Program-made: the position numbers and the translations under genes
The notes under the pieces: model-generated
Seen by the model: the letters and a program-made list of their open reading frames with translations, nothing else
Databases searched by the model: none
What the model was told of the DNA's origin: nothing
Assembly: GCA_030625085.1 (NCBI GenBank)
Contig: DAOURK010000039.1
Span: 1-32,883, forward strand
Source: Pseudomonadota bacterium
GTDB taxonomy: Bacteria > SZUA-182 > DTGQ01
Length of the DNA stretch: 32,883 bases
Direction of reading: 5' to 3'
Part shown: piece by piece, positions 7,770 through 15,497 of the stretch
How the letters are laid out: each line of letters opens with the position of its first letter
Position numbering within the stretch: position 1 is the first letter of the stretch

Positions 7770-8582
7770 ATGAAATTGTTTGTAATGATTCTTATTGTAA
7801 TAATTTGTCTTTTTATAACAAAATATGGCAGGGCGGATTTTTTAGTCTGGCAAAATGAGGGCTTTTATAACAAGGATGAAGATATTTCTGGATCTTTGCC
7901 CTCGGGGCCAACAAAGGGTTCCCCTTTTATGCTGGCCATGGCCAGTGTTCCGGAGTCTAAAGATACCGGCAGAAATAATATTGATCTCCCAAAGCCAAAA
8001 TTCAAAGGATCAATGTCCTTAGAAGAAACCATCAAGAAAAGGAGGACAGAAAGGAGCTTTGTTTCCATTGCCCTTTCTCAACAACAATTATCGCAAATTC
8101 TTTGGGCGGCCCAGGGAATAACAGAGGAACGAGGATTTAAACGCTCCATCCCTTCAGCAGGCGCTCTTTATCCCTTGGATATTTTTGTAGTAGTGGGGAA
8201 AGAGGGAGTTGATGACGTGCAGGCGGGTGTTTATCAATATCAGCCTGCTCATCATCAAATAAAGTGCGTTGTTCCGGGAGATTTGCGGAAAAAGCTGGCT
8301 GAGGCTGCCCTTAGTCAGATGTGGATTTCTCGTGCGCCAATATCCATTGTTATTACGGCTGAATATGGACGAACTACTGGAAAATATGGAAAAAGAGGTG
8401 TACGTTATATTCATATGGAGGTGGGGCATGCAGGCCAGAATATATTTTTGCAGGCAGAATCCCTTAATCTTGGAGCAGGTATTGTGGGCGCTTTTGCGGA
8501 TGAGCGGGTAAAAGATATACTAAAACTTCCTGATGAATACGTCCCCTTATTGATTATGCCGGTCGGCGTCAGCCATTCCTAG
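7770..8582 (+). CDS. Exported nitroreductase-fold oxidoreductase, SagB/ThcOx type
   Basis: 270 aa. An N-terminal hydrophobic signal (about 1-22) is followed by a short linker and a nitroreductase-fold domain (about 82-268). Visible family features are SLEETIKKRRTERSF (FMN phosphate contacts), PSAGALYPLDIFVVVG (128-143), the segment HMEVGHAGQNIFLQAESLNLG (216-235) and the C-terminal LIMPVGVS. This arrangement matches SagB-type dehydrogenases, FMN enzymes that in known cases oxidise thiazolines or oxazolines in peptide maturation. No cyclodehydratase (YcaO) or precursor peptide is visible nearby, so a RiPP role is not supported. The signal peptide puts the protein in the periplasm or on the membrane. 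GGGGAGGG lies about 8 bases before the ATG. The gene stands alone. Confidence 0.85.
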   Translation: MKLFVMILIVIICLFITKYGRADFLVWQNEGFYNKDEDISGSLPSGPTKGSPFMLAMASVPESKDTGRNNIDLPKPKFKGSMSLEETIKKRRTERSFVSIALSQQQLSQILWAAQGITEERGFKRSIPSAGALYPLDIFVVVGKEGVDDVQAGVYQYQPAHHQIKCVVPGDLRKKLAEAALSQMWISRAPISIVITAEYGRTTGKYGKRGVRYIHMEVGHAGQNIFLQAESLNLGAGIVGAFADERVKDILKLPDEYVPLLIMPVGVSHS

Positions 8583-8600
8583 AAGGCTGTTCGAAAATTA

Positions 8601-8745
8601 TATAGATTTTCAGATATTAAATTTTATTCATTCGTTTTTTATAAATGTGGCGCAGGGCTTTAGCCTCTGCCAAAATGCAGGGCTGAAACCCTGCTTTACT
8701 TTTGGCCGAATATCGACTTTGAAATTATTCTTCTGAAAATCTATA
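8601..8745. repeat. 145 bp MITE-like element, copy 1
   Basis: Perfect 14 bp terminal inverted repeats: TATAGATTTTCAGA (8601-8614) and TCTGAAAATCTATA (8732-8745). The middle holds two palindromic cores, GCAGGGCTTTAGCCTCTGC (8652-8670) and GCAGGGCTGAAACCCTGC (8677-8694). A second copy with the same ends, core and length lies at 12485-12628. It is non-coding and fills the gap between the converging SagB-like and radC genes, where it could also act as a bidirectional terminator. Confidence 0.72.
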
Positions 8746-8786
8746 ATTATTTTTTAACTTCGGCTCGTCCTGGTTTGGGATTGTTT

Positions 8787-9473
8787 TTACAACAACCTTT
8801 GGGTTTTGATGCTATAAGTCTGCGTAGGGCAGACAATGAGATGATCATGTAAGGTAATATTAAACTCGGAAGCAAGGGCAGTAATCTTTTGGGTCATGGT
8901 ATGATCCTGTTGAGAGGGTACTGCTCGGCCGCTGGGATGATTGTGAACCAGAATTAAAGCCGTAGCGTTGTGAAGTAAAGCAGTCTTGAGGATTTCTCTC
9001 GGATAAACCGGGGCCTGATCTACAGTTCCTTCGGGTAAAACTTCATGATGAACCAGGCGATTAGCTGCATTCAAGCATAACAGCATCAAACATTCTCGCT
9101 GATTGGCTCCGATGGCTAAGCGAACATAAGCAACCACATCCTCTGGCGAGGAAATAGTTTCGGCTTCTTCCGCTTGACGCTCCAAATATCGGATGAGAGT
9201 GGATTTTACTGCCTGCAGAAATGAGGCAGTTGATGGCCCAATGCCAGAAATTTCTTTCAGTTTTTTTACAGGCTGATCAAAAACTGAGGCAAAATCACCA
9301 AAGGCTGAGATTAAATTTTTAGCTATGGGTTTGGTGTCTTTCCTGGGGATGGCGTAAGACAGCAACAATTCCAATAATTCATAATCAGCCAGAGCTGATC
9401 GTCCGCTCTTTAAAAATCGCTGCCGCAATCTGATTCTATGTCCTTGTCCTGATTGGTAATCTGATAATTTCAC
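8787..9473 (-). CDS. radC: RadC family JAMM-domain protein
   Basis: 228 aa, normal for RadC. An N-terminal helical region with a helix-hairpin-helix motif (ISGIGPSTASFLQAVK, 75-90) is followed by the MPN/JAMM domain (about 108-228). The zinc-site pattern is complete: E144, H177 and H179 in HNHPSG, and D190. RadC proteins were once linked to DNA repair, but their biochemical role is unresolved; many members sit near mobile elements. The start is a GTG at 9473 without a visible ribosome site, the only reasonable start before an upstream in-frame stop. The gene is single and converges with the SagB-like gene. Confidence 0.93.
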   Translation of the reverse strand: MKLSDYQSGQGHRIRLRQRFLKSGRSALADYELLELLLSYAIPRKDTKPIAKNLISAFGDFASVFDQPVKKLKEISGIGPSTASFLQAVKSTLIRYLERQAEEAETISSPEDVVAYVRLAIGANQRECLMLLCLNAANRLVHHEVLPEGTVDQAPVYPREILKTALLHNATALILVHNHPSGRAVPSQQDHTMTQKITALASEFNITLHDHLIVCPTQTYSIKTQRLL

Positions 9474-9901
9474 GGGTTGGCAATATTCCGGGTCTGTTCA
9501 AAATTTATTTCAACCAGGCTTTCAAAATATTTTTCAGCGAAAAGCCGTGTATATCATATCATATAATATCATAAAATCAACGGTAATTTTTGCAGCTATA
9601 GTGATAAAATCAACGGTAATTTTTGTTTCTATGGCGATAAAATCAAGGGTAGTTATTTATTAATATTTAATATCTTAATCATAAAACCTGGTTTTTTTGT
9701 GGCAGACCATTTTTAAATTTTTTTTGGTCCCGGCTTGTCCGGGTTAGGGGTTTAAATTTCAGCATTTTTAATTATGGTTATATTATCATTATTGATGGCC
9801 TCGTAAAAAGTCCAAAATTGGGGGCTTCACACAATATAACTTATTGAATTTATGTAAGCTAAATTTTATAAAGGTGATTTTTTTCGAATTTATCATTATT
9901 A
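9474..9901. other. Gene-free AT-rich intergenic region with repeat fragments
   Basis: No plausible coding sequence is seen. The stretch holds three ~33 bp tandem units (9571-9652) and a CCCGGCTTGTCCGGG segment (9728-9742); a similar text, CGGCTCGTCCTGG, occurs at 8761. It also holds a solo TCGTAAAAAGTC (9801-9812), the same sequence as the terminal repeat of the element at 12222-12352. The rest is low-complexity AT. The promoter of the GrpE-like gene begins at its right edge. Confidence 0.6.
9571..9652. repeat. Three tandem ~33 bp repeats
   Basis: The unit ATAAAATCAACGGTAATTTT occurs near 9572 and 9604, and a third, diverged copy (ATAAAATCAAGGGTAGTT) near 9637, with periods of 32-33 bp. The linkers also match (CTATAGTG versus CTATGGCG). 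It is non-coding, downstream of nothing and about 100 bp upstream of the GTG start of radC. Confidence 0.6.
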
Positions 9902-9930
9902 TTTACATTTTAAACAGCAAATGATATAAC
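9902..9930 (+). promoter_or_regulatory. Probable sigma-70 promoter of the GrpE-like/Hsp70-like operon
   Basis: TTTACA (9902-9907) and TATAAC (9925-9930) are each five of six to consensus and are separated by exactly 17 bp. A start near 9937 would give a leader of about 110 nt before the ATG at 10047. No CIRCE-type inverted repeat was seen, so nothing points to heat-shock control. Confidence 0.5.
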
Positions 9931-10046
9931 ATCGATCAGAAATGCTAAATAAACCGCTACAGTGAATTTTTTAAAGGGGTAAGTTCATAATTAGAATTGT
10001 TATGTCGGAGACGGCATTTAGCAATTCAAATGCAGGTGGTTGACTT

Positions 10047-10688
10047 ATGATCAAGAAAAAAAAGATAAAAAGAAAACAGATTCTTGGCGAATTAAGGGAA
10101 GAGGTAAAATATAAGGCACAAGGGAATGAAGAGGTAAAGTATAAGGCACAAGGGGATAATGAATTATTAAGAAAAGAAAAAGTTGTTAAACCTCTCCAAA
10201 AAGAGGAGAAGTTGCCGGTGAAAAAAGAAACAACCTGCCTTAAGACTGACGATACATTAAAAATCCGGGAACAGCCTCCCAAAATTGCCGATTCTCTTTT
10301 TTTGCAATTAGAGGAGGAAATAGTAGGCTTTATCAATAATCGACTGGAGAATCACACAGCAAAAAGAATAAAGGGGATTTTATTGCCGGTAGCTAAGTTA
10401 TCTTTAAAAATGAAGAAGCTTCGCCATAAGTTTATGAAAGAACAAGGTGAATATTTTTCAGATTTAGAGGACGACCTTGATTATATTTTGGAAAACAGCA
10501 AACTGAAGAGAATTTCTCCCCAGGTTGGAGAAAAATTTCGCCCTGATCTTCATGAAGAAGTTGACTTTTCATGGGACCCAAGTCATGGGGAATGTGAAAT
10601 AACAGCCTCTCTTCGGGATGGATTTTTTTGGGAATATAATAGCGAAATGATCCTTAAACCCCAAGTGGTAGTAAACAGGAGGGTATAA
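10047..10688 (+). CDS. Divergent GrpE-like protein, putative nucleotide exchange factor
   Basis: 213 aa. The C-terminal part (about 105-212) follows the order of GrpE: ILLPVAKLSLKMKKL (GrpE: LLPVLDNLERAL), a helix ending ILENSKLKRISP, then FRPDLHEEVDF and ITASLRDGFFWE...MILKPQVVVN, which match the GrpE beta wing (PFDPxxHEAV, IxxVLQKGY, LRPAxVxV). The long N-terminal coiled coil typical of GrpE is replaced by a basic, low-complexity region. That region contains an exact-length tandem duplication of ten residues (EEVKYKAQGN, EEVKYKAQGD; 18-37). AGGTGG precedes the ATG. The stop lies 2 nt before the Hsp70-like gene, so the two probably act together: this protein would release ADP from its own Hsp70. 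The homology was judged by eye; a remote relative of GrpE is the best reading. Confidence 0.7.
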   Translation: MIKKKKIKRKQILGELREEVKYKAQGNEEVKYKAQGDNELLRKEKVVKPLQKEEKLPVKKETTCLKTDDTLKIREQPPKIADSLFLQLEEEIVGFINNRLENHTAKRIKGILLPVAKLSLKMKKLRHKFMKEQGEYFSDLEDDLDYILENSKLKRISPQVGEKFRPDLHEEVDFSWDPSHGECEITASLRDGFFWEYNSEMILKPQVVVNRRV

Positions 10689-10690
10689 GG

Positions 10691-12199
10691 ATGAAACTCG
10701 GCATTGATTTCGGCACTTCTAATACTGTTGTTTCGTATATGGAGAATAATATTCCTTTGGTTATGAAATTCAGCCATGCCGGCATATCCAAAGATGTGCT
10801 CCCCTCTGCCTCTTTCTATCCCACAGAGAAAAGCGATGGCGTTCACGGCCTCCAAGCTCTGGAGTATGCCTTTACCAGGCAAGGCACGCTGATTCGATCA
10901 TTAAAAAGAGATCTGAAAAATTATTATCATGGCTTGCCATTTGAATCCGGAGAATTTAAAGCGGACATAAAAACCTTATTAGTGGATTTTTTTAAGAACT
11001 TAAGAATGAATATTATTCAAAGTCAACATCTGCCTTTAGACGAAGACTTGGATGTATTGTTGACTGTGCCGGCCAACTCCAATGGCGCACAACGATCGAT
11101 TACCCGCCAGTGTTTTCAAGAGGCCGGTTTTACTGTTTCTCCCCAAATTCTGGAAGAGCCGACGGCATCAGCCATAGAATTTTCCTATTCCGGGTTGTCT
11201 ACCCGGTTACGCTCCCAAGGCGCTCCGATCTATGTATTGGTTTATGATTTAGGAGGAGGAACATTCGATGTTTCCTTAATTAGAATCGAACCGGATCACT
11301 ATTCAGTTATTGCCACTGCGGGAATTGAGCGGCTGGGAGGGGATGATTTTGATCTTTGTCTTTATCAGATGGTGGCCGAACAAAAAGAATTATCCGGATT
11401 GACTCCCTTGCAGGAGAAATTGTTATTGCATCGCTGTTGCGAGGCTAAGGAAATTTTGGCTAATACTATTGACCCCAAGTATCTTCGAATTGATTTGGAA
11501 GAGGCCCATATTTCAAATGAATCTGCCAAAATACGCGTTGAAGAGTATTATGAGCGTCTTCTTCCTTTAGTGAACCAAAGTCTTTATAAAATTGAAGAAT
11601 TGCTTCGTTCTGAAAGGGTTAAGGCTGAAGGCATCAAGAGTATGGAACAGTTGGAGAAAATTTATCTTGTTGGAGGCAGTTCTCAACTACCTCTTATTTT
11701 AAGGCGAATGATGGGGAAATACGGACAGCAAAAGGTCCACCTTTCAAGCCTCCCCTTTGCTTCTATAGCCTTGGGTGCCTGTCGTATGGTACAACAAAAA
11801 ATGAAGGTTGAACCAATTTTAAGCCGAAACTTTGGCGTGATGCGCATAGCCGGCGGAAATGAATATTTCGCCCCGATTTTTGAAAAGGGAACAAAAATTC
11901 CGGCAGCCAAACGCGTTGAAATATACCCCGGCCACAATATTGGTCATTATCGATATCTGGAATGTGCAGAATGTCGCAATGGCCGTCCCATATCCCCACG
12001 AATGTGGAGTGAAATCTTTTTCCCCTACGATCCTGAGTGGAATCTATCCACCCTGCCGACGAAAGACAATATTCAGGAAAAACAGTATCAAAATAATAAA
12101 GTAATTGAGGAATTCTCGTGTGATGAAAACGGCATTATTACGGTCAATTTAAGCCGAGAGCCGGATTCATTATCAGTGCGACACGAAATTTGGAAATGA
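10691..12199 (+). CDS. Hsp70-like (DnaK-type) ATPase with shortened substrate region
   Basis: 502 aa cytoplasmic protein. The nucleotide-binding domain is complete (about 1-370): phosphate-1 motif DFGTSNT (6-12), VPANSNGAQR (127-136), EEPTASAIEF (155-164), phosphate-2 motif DLGGGTFDVS (186-195) and adenosine motif LVGGSSQLPLI (326-336). The linker is degenerate (ILSRNFGVM in place of the DVTPLSLGIE of DnaK). A short beta-rich region follows (FEKGTKIPAAKRVEIYPG..., to about 502). It holds an unusual insert with a CAEC pair (C425, C428) and lacks the helical lid, so the protein is over 100 residues shorter than DnaK. Its ribosome site AGGAGGG lies inside the end of the GrpE-like gene. It is likely a specialised Hsp70 with a limited client set. 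No J-domain gene is nearby. Confidence 0.88.
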   Translation: MKLGIDFGTSNTVVSYMENNIPLVMKFSHAGISKDVLPSASFYPTEKSDGVHGLQALEYAFTRQGTLIRSLKRDLKNYYHGLPFESGEFKADIKTLLVDFFKNLRMNIIQSQHLPLDEDLDVLLTVPANSNGAQRSITRQCFQEAGFTVSPQILEEPTASAIEFSYSGLSTRLRSQGAPIYVLVYDLGGGTFDVSLIRIEPDHYSVIATAGIERLGGDDFDLCLYQMVAEQKELSGLTPLQEKLLLHRCCEAKEILANTIDPKYLRIDLEEAHISNESAKIRVEEYYERLLPLVNQSLYKIEELLRSERVKAEGIKSMEQLEKIYLVGGSSQLPLILRRMMGKYGQQKVHLSSLPFASIALGACRMVQQKMKVEPILSRNFGVMRIAGGNEYFAPIFEKGTKIPAAKRVEIYPGHNIGHYRYLECAECRNGRPISPRMWSEIFFPYDPEWNLSTLPTKDNIQEKQYQNNKVIEEFSCDENGIITVNLSREPDSLSVRHEIWK

Positions 12200-12221
12200 T
12201 AGAAATAAGTATATTAATGGT

Positions 12222-12352
12222 TTCGTAAAAAGTCGATTTTGGCATATTTGTCATTTCGACTGTAGGGAGAAATCTTATATTTTTAAGCATATTATGCAAT
12301 AAAGATTTCTCACTTTTGTTCGGAATGACACGTTAATGAGACTTTTTACGAA
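12222..12352. repeat. 131 bp MITE-like element with TTCGTAAAAAGTC ends
   Basis: Perfect 13 bp terminal inverted repeats: TTCGTAAAAAGTC (12222-12234) and GACTTTTTACGAA (12340-12352). A second, imperfect inner inverted repeat pairs TGTCATTTCGAC...GAGAAATCTT (12249-12276) with AAGATTTCTC...GGAATGACA (12302-12330). It is non-coding and follows the Hsp70-like gene by 22 bp, where its hairpin could end transcription. Solo ends of the same type are seen at 7655 and 9801. Repeats of this look are common in Desulfobacterota, as far as I recall. Confidence 0.65.
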
Positions 12353-12484
12353 TATATAAATATATTAATATGATAAACTCACCCTTTCATATAATCCAGC
12401 TTTAATTGTCAACAGCTTAGACATATATAGTCATATAGCCACCATTTTTAATCTCATTAGCCGATATTAAGGTTATTAAATCTT

Positions 12485-12628
12485 TATAGATTTTCAGATA
12501 AATAATTTCACAACAGATATTCATACAATAGTAGAGTAGGGCTTCAGCCCTGCATTATGGCAGGGCTGAAGTCCTGCTCTACATTATAAAGAAATTAGTG
12601 CATGAAATTTAATATCTGAAATACTATA
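12485..12628. repeat. 144 bp MITE-like element, copy 2
   Basis: Its ends TATAGATTTTCAGATA (12485-12500) and TATCTGAAATACTATA (12613-12628) pair at 14 of 16 positions and match the ends of the element at 8601-8745. The centre is a long hairpin: the arms 12531-12553 and 12560-12582 pair over 23 bp with two mismatches, around a 6 nt loop ATTATG. It contains the GCAGGGCTGAAG core twice in opposite orientation. The element stops 20 bp before the ATG of the PocR hybrid kinase, so it forms that gene's leader or promoter region. Confidence 0.75.
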
Positions 12629-12648
12629 GATGTAGAGTGAGGTATGGG

Positions 12649-15165
12649 ATGAAGCAGAAAAGCACCGACAAAAAGAAACCTTGTGGTCAGCCTTATGGCA
12701 ACCTGGTTAACCTTAATACTTGCCGTGTCATGCTGGATGCTGTTGGAGAAGATGTTTTATCCAGCATTGTGAACGGCTATCTTGATTTACTCGAAACTTC
12801 AGCGGCTGTATACGAGAAGAATGGAGACTATGCTTTAGGTATCTTTACCTCCGGCTGGTGCCGGGTACTTGACCATGCCTCACGTAAATTGTGCAGTACA
12901 GAGGATAACAAGGAGGCATTGGAAAGCGGCAAGTGGCGCTGTCATGAGTCGTGCTGGACTGAAGCCTCTAAGGTTTCCATCGAAACTGGCCAGCCGGTTG
13001 ATATTGAGTGCCATGGAGGCATACGTCTTTATGCTGTTCCGATTTGGGCCGCGGGTGAAATAGCCGGATCTATCAATTTTGGATATGGTGACCCTCCCAA
13101 TGATCCTCAGAAGCTGCAAGAGATTGCCAAAAGATATGGATTAAATGTTGAGGGACTTCTCAATGAGGCCAGGGCATACCAGTCTCGCCCATCCTATGTA
13201 ATAGAGGCTGCCAAAAGACATTTGGTAACTTCGGCCAAGTTGATAAGCACAATGGTCGAAAGAAAACAAGCTGAGAATAAGCTAAAGGAAAGCGAAGAAC
13301 AACTACGTACTATACTTAATAGTTCACCTGATATGATAATGCAAGTGGATACGGAGATGAAAATTCTTTGGGCAAATAAAACCGCTCTTGATATGAACCC
13401 TGAATCAATAGGTCAAACTTGTTATAAAGCTTATGCTGTTAGGGAAGAACCATGTACAGGGTGTCCTTGTAAAAGGGCCATAGAGACAGGGCAAATCGAA
13501 ATGAGTACTAAATATCAGCCTGCAGTAAAAGGTATTCAAGGTGAAAGCTACTGGGAGGATATTGGAGTCCCTCTAAAAGACAGTCAGGGTAAGATAATAA
13601 GTGTAATTGAGATTGCCAGAAATGTCACTAAGCGCAAGCAGGCAGAGCATTCTTTGAAAGAATCGGAGCAAAAGTATTCGACACTGGTGGAACAAGCCAA
13701 AGATGGAATCAGTATTGTCCAAGGAGATACTTTCAGATTAGTTAATAAGGCATTAGCAGAAATTAGCGGCTATGCTGTTGATGAATTAATAGAAATGCCT
13801 TATGAAAAAATATTCGTTTCTGAATTAAAAGAACCTCTAATCCAACAACATAAATTAAGGATAACAGGGGGAAAAGTTCCCATCCATTATGAAGCAAAGA
13901 TTATATGTAAAGATGGGACGATAAAGGGTGTGGAGGTTTCCACTAATGTCATAAAATATAACAATAAACCGGCTGTAATGACAATTACCCGTGACATTAC
14001 CGAGCGTAAAAAGTTGGAAGAAGAATTACAAAAGATGCAGAAACTGGAATCTCTGGGTGTTCTGGCTGGAGGTATCGCCCATGACTTTAATAATTTATTA
14101 ACCACTATTATAGGGAACCTCTCCCTTATAGAACTTTACGCTAAATCCGGAGAAAACATATTAGAAGTATTAGAAGAAACCAAAAGAGCATCTCAGCAAA
14201 CAAGACGTTTAACCCAGCAATTACTCACCTTTTCTACTGGCGGATTACCAATCAAAAAGGGTGTATCTATTGCAAAATTACTAAAAGACACAGCCAGTTT
14301 AGCCTTGAGTGGTTCTAATGTAATATGTGAATTTAGCCTCCCTGATGATCTTTGGTGGGCTGAAGTAGATGAAGGCCAGATAGATCAAGCCATCAATAAT
14401 ATGATTATCAATGCTAATCAAGCTATGCCCAGGGGCGGAACAATCAGAATATGGGCTGAAAATATGATAGTCGAAGCAGAGGAGGTTTTGTCTCTAAAAG
14501 AGGGCAAGTATGTAAAGATATCGATAAAGGATCAGGGGACCGGCATAAAGGAAGAGTATCTGCCAAAGGTATTTGATCCTTACTTTACCACCAAAGAGGC
14601 AGGAAATGGTCTTGGTTTGGCCATTACCCATTCAATTATCTATAAACATGGGGGACACATTACCGTAGAATCCGATATAGGAGCAGGAACAATGTTCGCC
14701 ATCTTCCTTCCCGCTTTTGAGAAAGAGACCTTTACTGTAAAAGATGTTGAGGAGGAGCAGGTCTATAAGGGCAAAGGAAGAATTCTATTTATGGACGATC
14801 AAGAAGGTATCAAGAGGATGGTCAGATTAATGCTTAATAAACTTGGTTATGAGGTTGAATTAGCCACAGATGGCGCTGAAGCAATTGAGCTGTATAAAGA
14901 AGCAAAAGCATCCGGCCAGAAGTTTGATGTTGTTATTCTGGATTTAACCATACCAGGTGGTATGGGGGGTAAAGAAACTATTCGGAAACTCTATGAAATA
15001 GACCCTGAAATTAAAGCAATTGTTTCATCCGGTTATTTCAATGATCCCATAATGTCCGGATATGAAGCCTATGGTTTTAAAGGAGCAATTGCCAAGCCTT
15101 ATGAGATTAAAGAATTTAGTAAAATACTGCATGAAGTAATAATGAGGACGGAAAGTAATTTATAA
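12649..15165 (+). CDS. Hybrid histidine kinase with PocR and PAS sensors
   Basis: 838 aa soluble kinase. Domains in order: PocR-type sensor (about 18-200; FTSGWCRVLDHAS, cysteines 71, 82, 98, 102 and 121), PAS 1 (about 215-330) carrying a Cys cluster C258, C269, C272, C274 in EEPCTGCPCKRA, PAS 2 (about 340-452), HisKA_4-type dimerisation domain with phospho-acceptor H478 in GGIAHDFNNLL, HATPase (DQGTGI, GNGLGLAI) and a C-terminal receiver (D716, D717, D765, K816). There is no membrane helix, so it senses a cytoplasmic signal; the cysteine-rich sensors could bind a metal, haem or Fe-S cluster, or respond to redox, which is inference. The ATG at 12649 is chosen because GTGAGG lies 6 nt upstream. 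A GTG at 12637 would add four residues, but it lies inside that ribosome site. The gene has no neighbour on the same strand. Confidence 0.92.
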   Translation: MKQKSTDKKKPCGQPYGNLVNLNTCRVMLDAVGEDVLSSIVNGYLDLLETSAAVYEKNGDYALGIFTSGWCRVLDHASRKLCSTEDNKEALESGKWRCHESCWTEASKVSIETGQPVDIECHGGIRLYAVPIWAAGEIAGSINFGYGDPPNDPQKLQEIAKRYGLNVEGLLNEARAYQSRPSYVIEAAKRHLVTSAKLISTMVERKQAENKLKESEEQLRTILNSSPDMIMQVDTEMKILWANKTALDMNPESIGQTCYKAYAVREEPCTGCPCKRAIETGQIEMSTKYQPAVKGIQGESYWEDIGVPLKDSQGKIISVIEIARNVTKRKQAEHSLKESEQKYSTLVEQAKDGISIVQGDTFRLVNKALAEISGYAVDELIEMPYEKIFVSELKEPLIQQHKLRITGGKVPIHYEAKIICKDGTIKGVEVSTNVIKYNNKPAVMTITRDITERKKLEEELQKMQKLESLGVLAGGIAHDFNNLLTTIIGNLSLIELYAKSGENILEVLEETKRASQQTRRLTQQLLTFSTGGLPIKKGVSIAKLLKDTASLALSGSNVICEFSLPDDLWWAEVDEGQIDQAINNMIINANQAMPRGGTIRIWAENMIVEAEEVLSLKEGKYVKISIKDQGTGIKEEYLPKVFDPYFTTKEAGNGLGLAITHSIIYKHGGHITVESDIGAGTMFAIFLPAFEKETFTVKDVEEEQVYKGKGRILFMDDQEGIKRMVRLMLNKLGYEVELATDGAEAIELYKEAKASGQKFDVVILDLTIPGGMGGKETIRKLYEIDPEIKAIVSSGYFNDPIMSGYEAYGFKGAIAKPYEIKEFSKILHEVIMRTESNL

Positions 15166-15259
15166 TAATATAATCATAATGAAATAAATTAATGTTTAGT
15201 CTATTTTATTGATCACCATATTTAATCACCTTATTTCATTGCATTGTGTTTGATCGCCT

Positions 15260-15418
15260 TTATTTTTTTGACCCTATTTTTGAAGATGCCTTTGCTCTCA
15301 ATTGCTTCCGGTAAAATTCGCCTAAAGCTTCCATGAGTATTTTTTTAATATCTCCCCCTGCTTTCTCCTGGAACGTCTTTAGACCCTTATACTCCTCCTG
15401 GGTAAGTTTGAAACCCAT
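15260..15418 (-). CDS. Small ribbon-helix-helix-like protein
   Basis: 52 aa (MGFKLTQEEYKGLKTFQEKA...), starting at an ATG with AAAGGGAG just upstream. Its pattern FKLTQEEYKGLK...I..ILMEALGEFY aligns without gaps with residues 15-53 of the protein at 16107-16478 (INFILSNQEYDLLK...I..LVRDALKIYG). Both fit a short beta strand followed by two helices, the ribbon-helix-helix DNA-binding layout. The tail is basic (RAKASSKIGSKK). It is the last of four small minus-strand genes. The fold assignment is inference from the pattern. Confidence 0.62.
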   Translation of the reverse strand: MGFKLTQEEYKGLKTFQEKAGGDIKKILMEALGEFYRKQLRAKASSKIGSKK

Positions 15419-15497
15419 AAAAACTCCCTTTCTAAAATATAGTAACCCCCGTTACATAAAAATATTCATTATTGCTACTTATATTCAGCTTAGATTT

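Noticed and set aside
7770-8582. RiPP biosynthesis cluster around the SagB-like gene
   Set aside because: No YcaO, precursor peptide or exporter was found on either side.
9571-9652. CRISPR array
   Set aside because: Units are adjacent and diverged, with no unique spacers and no cas genes.
9971-10336. Minus-strand frame of 121 codons opposite the GrpE-like gene
   Set aside because: Its Ser/Phe-rich, repeated text is the complement of the charged repeats of the GrpE-like protein, and it has no ribosome site.
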